The position numbers and the translations under genes are program-made. Under the pieces are notes generated by a model. It saw only the letters and a list, made by a program, of their open reading frames with translations. It did no database searches and had not been told where the DNA came from. From Anthropogastromicrobium aceti (GTDB lineage Bacteria; Bacillota; Clostridia; Lachnospirales; Lachnospiraceae), in NCBI RefSeq assembly GCF_025567095.1, contig NZ_JAOQJH010000029.1: a stretch of 44,356 nucleotides of DNA. The stretch is one strand, 5' to 3'. Every line of letters begins with the position of its first letter. The first letter of the stretch is position 1. Positions 41,161 to 44,356 of the stretch are shown in pieces.

Positions 41161-42342
41161 TTACACTTTTTCGCGTTTTCTTTTCAGTAAAAGAACAGAA
41201 AGAACTAAGACAGCTGGGAAAACACAGCCGGCAAGTACACCAATTTTTAAATTATCATTTGCGGCTTGTGTAACAAGTCCAACGATGCCAGGTCCAACAG
41301 CGCCTCCTAGATCACCTGCCATAGCAAGAAATGCGAACATAGCAGTTCCGCCAAGTGGAATTTTTTTGGAAGCAATGCTGATTGTGCCGGGCCACATGAT
41401 GCCGACAGAAAAACCGCATAAACTGCATCCGACAAGGTTTAAGAATGGAAGCGGTGCAAGTGCTGCAAGCAGATAGCATATAAGACAAAGTATGCCAGAG
41501 GCGATCATAAACTTCATCAGATCAAGTTTTTCACCATATTTTCCATAGAAAAAACGGCTGATGCCCATCATAATGGCGAACAGGCAAGGACCTATTATAT
41601 CGCCAATATTTTTTGAAATACCAAGAGCGGATTCTACATAAGCTGAGGCCCACTGAGCCATAGAAATCTCACTTGCACCGGCACAGACCATAAGAATGAG
41701 CGCAATCCAGAAAATTGGAATATGGAAAAGCTGGCGTATGCTGAAGCCTTCACCTTCCTCTGTCAGAGATTCAATTGGACAGGAGATGAAGTTGAAAGTA
41801 TTGCACAGTGGAATCAAAGCCCAGATGCAGGATAAAATGCGCCAGTTTTCAATGCCAAAGATGGCAAAAAAGATCGTTGACAGTAAGATAACACCAACGG
41901 ATCCCCAACAATAAAAGGAGTGCAGAAGACTCATAACGCTGTCTTTATTATCAAATGGACATGCTTCTACAATAGGACTGACAAGAACTTCGATGAGACC
42001 ACTTCCCATTGCGTAAATGATTACACTGATCAAAATGCCAACATAAGGATCTGGAAGAAGACTTGGCAAAAATGCAAGTCCGATTAGTCCGGCAGCGGAT
42101 AAAATCTCAGACGCGACAACACTTTTTCGGTATCCGATTTTGTCTACGTATTTTGCACAGAACAAATCAATAAGCAGCTGCGTAAAGAAAAATGCCGTTG
42201 AAATAAAAGCTATCTTTCCAAGTGAAATCTGATACGTCCGATGAAAGGTCAAAAACAACAACGGTGCAAAATTTGCTGTAATTGCCTGAGTGATAAAGCC
42301 AAGATAGCAGGCAATCATCGTTTTTTGATACTTGTTTTTCAT
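41161..42342 (-). CDS. Major facilitator superfamily transporter
   Basis: This 393-residue transporter has 12 predicted helices and the MFS loop 2-3 motif DKIGYRKSVV. The overall pattern resembles fucose/sugar MFS proteins, but I cannot name a substrate. Position beside an AraC-type regulator and the mutarotase-like gene suggests a sugar. AGGAAGG precedes the ATG at 42342. Confidence 0.85.
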   Translation of the reverse strand: MKNKYQKTMIACYLGFITQAITANFAPLLFLTFHRTYQISLGKIAFISTAFFFTQLLIDLFCAKYVDKIGYRKSVVASEILSAAGLIGLAFLPSLLPDPYVGILISVIIYAMGSGLIEVLVSPIVEACPFDNKDSVMSLLHSFYCWGSVGVILLSTIFFAIFGIENWRILSCIWALIPLCNTFNFISCPIESLTEEGEGFSIRQLFHIPIFWIALILMVCAGASEISMAQWASAYVESALGISKNIGDIIGPCLFAIMMGISRFFYGKYGEKLDLMKFMIASGILCLICYLLAALAPLPFLNLVGCSLCGFSVGIMWPGTISIASKKIPLGGTAMFAFLAMAGDLGGAVGPGIVGLVTQAANDNLKIGVLAGCVFPAVLVLSVLLLKRKREKV

Positions 42343-42374
42343 AGAGAAAAAATCCTTCCTATTAAACTTTTAGG

Positions 42375-42486
42375 TATCGTAGTCGTTTCCTTAAAAGAAC
42401 AAATACGATAACGTCTTGCTGTATGATAGCGCAAAATGGTTTTATTTTCACTGGAATATATCTGATTTTTATTGTATAATATCGTA
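42375..42486. promoter_or_regulatory. AraC/MFS intergenic region with three TATCGTA motifs
   Basis: TATCGTA occurs at 42375-42381 and 42480-42486, and as TACGATA at 42404-42410. The third directly follows the -10 box TATAAT (42475-42480) of the AraC gene. These are candidate binding sites for that regulator, suggesting autorepression and control of the MFS gene. Confidence 0.45.
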
Positions 42487-42518
42487 TATTTGTGTTGATT
42501 TGGGAGGAATTCGAAAGA

Positions 42519-43430
42519 ATGAATTTTAACACATTTTATAATAAAATTTTGACAGACGAAAATATGATGGAAACCATTCGGCACAGCACAAGTGCGTATC
42601 CGTTTCGGTTTTACTATGATAATTTAGCATTGTTTGATTTCCATTGCATTGAATGGCATTGGCATGTTGAATTTGAATTTGTATATGTGGAAAAGGGAAC
42701 TGCTATGTTTTGGGTGGGCGAAAAGCAAGTTACACTTGAAACAGGACAAGGTTTATTTGTAAACTCTAAGATATTGCACCGCTTTTATTCAAAAGAGGGG
42801 GCAGTGATCCCTAATTTTGTTTTTATAGCGACATTTATCGCACCACAGAGTAGCTTAATCTACAAAAAATATGTGGAACCAATCGAACATTCCACGCTGG
42901 AAGGCTTGATTTTTTTGCCAGAAATACCGTGGCAGGCGGACGTCTTACATGTCATGGAAAAGATTGTGAAAGTACAGAAAGAGGAAAAGGATGCAGAATT
43001 GAAAACATCCTTTTTAATTCAGGAACTTTGGTATTTGATATATTTGCATGTTGAAGAAACAAAGCTAGAGGAAAAAAAGGAAGACTTTACATCTTCTCAG
43101 GCCAGGCTGCAATTAATGATGCAATATATTCACAAACATTTTGGAGAAAAAATTTCGTTGGAGGATATTGCAGAGCAGGCAGTTGTGAGTAAAAGCACGG
43201 CATTAAATTTATTTCGAAGATACCTGCATGACACACCAGTACATTACCTGTTAAAATATCGTTTGCAGGAATCAGCCAGTCTATTGGTTACAACTCAGAA
43301 AAAAGTAATAGTGATCGCTCAAAATGTTGGTTTTGAAAATGTTGATTACTTTTGCAAAATGTTTAAAAAATATTATAAAATGACACCGACAGAATATAGA
43401 GAAAAACATATCATGAAGGTTTTGGATTGA
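42519..43430 (+). CDS. AraC family transcriptional regulator (cupin sensor)
   Basis: This 303-residue regulator has an N-terminal cupin ligand-binding domain (HWHVEFEFVYVEKGTAMFWVGEKQVTLETGQGLFVNSKILHRF) and a C-terminal AraC domain with both helix-turn-helix units (ISLEDIAEQAVVSKSTALNLFRRYLHDTPVHYLLKYRL and VIAQNVGFENVDYFCKMFKKYYKMTPTEYR). GGGAGG sets the start at 42519; a longer frame from a GTG at 42492 runs through that site. It is divergent from the MFS transporter, its probable target. Confidence 0.9.
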   Translation: MNFNTFYNKILTDENMMETIRHSTSAYPFRFYYDNLALFDFHCIEWHWHVEFEFVYVEKGTAMFWVGEKQVTLETGQGLFVNSKILHRFYSKEGAVIPNFVFIATFIAPQSSLIYKKYVEPIEHSTLEGLIFLPEIPWQADVLHVMEKIVKVQKEEKDAELKTSFLIQELWYLIYLHVEETKLEEKKEDFTSSQARLQLMMQYIHKHFGEKISLEDIAEQAVVSKSTALNLFRRYLHDTPVHYLLKYRLQESASLLVTTQKKVIVIAQNVGFENVDYFCKMFKKYYKMTPTEYREKHIMKVLD

Positions 43431-43517
43431 TCAGTAGCAGCTTTCTTTCAAAGTAGGCAGAGTACAACGTCAATAGGAGTTACGCACCGCATGGGCGTGG
43501 GTGAATGCCTTTGCTGC

Positions 43518-43845
43518 TTATTGATTTTTAATATATTCTTGTACTAGCTGCAAACTATTTTCGTTTACAATTGTAGTAAAATAGCTGTTGCTCCAAAACA
43601 AGGAATCCTGACAGGATTCTTTCAGAATGGTATCACCATACTGTTTTCTTGCATAACGGCTTGTTTTCGTTTTAATGACATTTACCAGTGTACCCGGTGC
43701 AGTGAACGGATCTGCTTCGAACAAAATGTGGATATGATCCGCTTCCCCATTCATTTCTAAGATTACCAAATCTTTCTCGTCGAAGATATCCTGTATCACC
43801 TGACAGACCAGTTCTTTAACAGCCCCGGTTAAAACAGGACGACGG
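43518..43845 (-). CDS. tnpA: IS200/IS605 TnpA (Y1 HUH transposase), N-terminus lost in the gap
   Basis: The frame is open from the gap edge at 43845 (RRPVLTGAVKELVCQV...) to the stop at 43518. It shows the HUH metal site HIHIL and the catalytic tyrosine near the end (LVQEYIKNQ). TnpA excises and inserts single-stranded copies of the element. About 30 N-terminal residues lie in the N run. A GTG at 43799 is the first visible start-like codon but is probably internal. Confidence 0.9.
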
Positions 43846-44035
43846 NNNNNNNNNNNNNNNNNNNNNNNNNNNNNNNNNNNNNNNNNNNNNNNNNNNNNNN
43901 NNNNNNNNNNNNNNNNNNNNNNNNNNNNNNNNNNNNNNNNNNNNNNNNNNNNNNNNNNNNNNNNNNNNNNNNNNNNNNNNNNNNNNNNNNNNNNNNNNNN
44001 NNNNNNNNNNNNNNNNNNNNNNNNNNNNNNNNNNN
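43846..44035. other. Assembly gap (190 N)
   Basis: A run of 190 unknown bases. It should hold the start of tnpA, the divergent promoter region and the first codons of tnpB. Confidence 1.
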
Positions 44036-44036
44036 G

Positions 44037-44356
44037 ATGATCTTATCAGAAGATAATTTCAAACCAATCTTTTCTTTTGCAGAGCATTATTCAAAACTTG
44101 CAAAAGCACTGTATAATGCTGCTCTTTTTCGTATCCGTCAGGTCTTTACAGGGTGGGACAAGGGAGATAATCGTACTCCATTAGAGCAGTCTGTCTTTGA
44201 TGAAATTAAGTGTGCGAAAGAAGCTTATGGCAATTTCTCCTGTCGTCGCGTTCTTTCCTATCCGTCGTTAGACAAGATTTTGCGTGCAAATAGTAATCCC
44301 GACTTTTTTACAGGTCTGCCCATGCAAACAGCACAGAGTATTGTAAGACAGGCAGT
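44037..44356 (+). CDS. tnpB: IS605 TnpB RNA-guided nuclease, N-terminal part
   Basis: The open frame begins at or before the ATG at 44037 and runs off the right edge after about 106 codons. It shows the TnpB N-terminal pattern (HYSKLAKALYNAALFRIRQ, then LPMQTAQSIVRQAV). TnpB is an RNA-guided DNA nuclease that helps the element persist. The catalytic RuvC residues and zinc ribbon are beyond the window. Confidence 0.8.
   Translation, partial: MILSEDNFKPIFSFAEHYSKLAKALYNAALFRIRQVFTGWDKGDNRTPLEQSVFDEIKCAKEAYGNFSCRRVLSYPSLDKILRANSNPDFFTGLPMQTAQSIVRQA

Larger units (their letters stand above)
43484..44356 (+). mobile_element. IS605-type element, left half (runs off the window)
   Basis: After TTAC (43480-43483), the left target sequence of IS608-like elements, the sequence opens with an imperfect hairpin (ACCGC-ATGG-GCG-T-GG with a bulged T). 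Divergent tnpA (minus) and tnpB (plus) genes and a run of N follow. It has the same orientation as the element ending at 281. Confidence 0.7.

Noticed and set aside
43829..44062. Open frame spanning the run of N on the minus strand
   Set aside because: It is an artefact of unknown bases; real TnpA and TnpB frames occupy the two sides.

Overview
The window looks like a chromosome segment from a gut-type clostridium, most likely Lachnospiraceae (Bacillota). This is inferred from moderate-to-low GC, AGGAGG-type ribosome sites, sigma-A promoters with TATAAT/TATACT boxes, tandem glycine and manganese riboswitches, BceRS-BceAB and YesMN-type regulation, and LplBC-type sugar importers. No rRNA, tRNA or phage genes were seen. 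Both ends lie in IS200/IS605-type elements: the right end of one at 109-281 and the left half of another from about 43484. The second contains a 190-base run of N, as expected for an assembly broken at a repeated element.

Region 1 (1-9.0 kb): an IS605 right end abuts a beheaded gene tail (282-509). Then come a membrane GGDEF diguanylate cyclase, a NUDIX hydrolase, an HflK/HflC-like SPFH pair behind a yybP-ykoY (Mn2+) riboswitch, a MATE exporter translationally coupled to a GH4 enzyme of the alpha-galacturonidase type, and a CaCA cation exchanger behind a second yybP-ykoY riboswitch. Both riboswitches have a sigma-A promoter and a terminator that competes with P1.

Region 2 (9.0-16.5 kb, minus strand): a threonine/serine exporter with an unknown partner gene, a YccF membrane protein, and a complete Bce-type peptide-sensing module (response regulator, kinase, ABC ATPase, large permease). 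Its regulator promoter is back to back with that of an ANT(6) aminoglycoside adenylyltransferase-like gene.

Region 3 (16.6-28.4 kb): ANT(6)-like enzyme, transglutaminase-like protein, an isolated two-repeat type I-E-like CRISPR unit without cas genes, GH36 alpha-galactosidase, HIT protein plus unknown partner, a MerR regulator divergent from an aldo/keto reductase with a textbook 19-bp-spacer promoter, tandem glycine riboswitch plus AGCS symporter, a second MATE exporter and a second NUDIX protein.

Region 4 (28.4-36.9 kb): a polysaccharide-utilisation cluster with a heparinase II/III-type lyase, LplB/LplC-type permeases, a large solute-binding protein and a YesM/YesN-type two-component system. 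The likely scheme is extracellular oligosaccharide binding, import, intracellular lyase cleavage and induction by the two-component system. The binding protein has a signal peptide but no lipobox cysteine.

Region 5 (36.9-43.4 kb): an M20 metallopeptidase, a uroporphyrinogen-decarboxylase-like protein, a GntR/FCD regulator and a small RhaM-like protein, with one operator-like motif repeated in front of the first two genes. A convergent MFS transporter and a divergent AraC regulator follow, sharing an intergenic region with three copies of a 7-bp motif.

The observations most worth following are the orphan mini-CRISPR, the Mn2+ riboswitch in front of hflKC, the IS605 right end with a candidate omega-RNA guide, the missing lipobox, and the palindrome made of two divergent -35 boxes.
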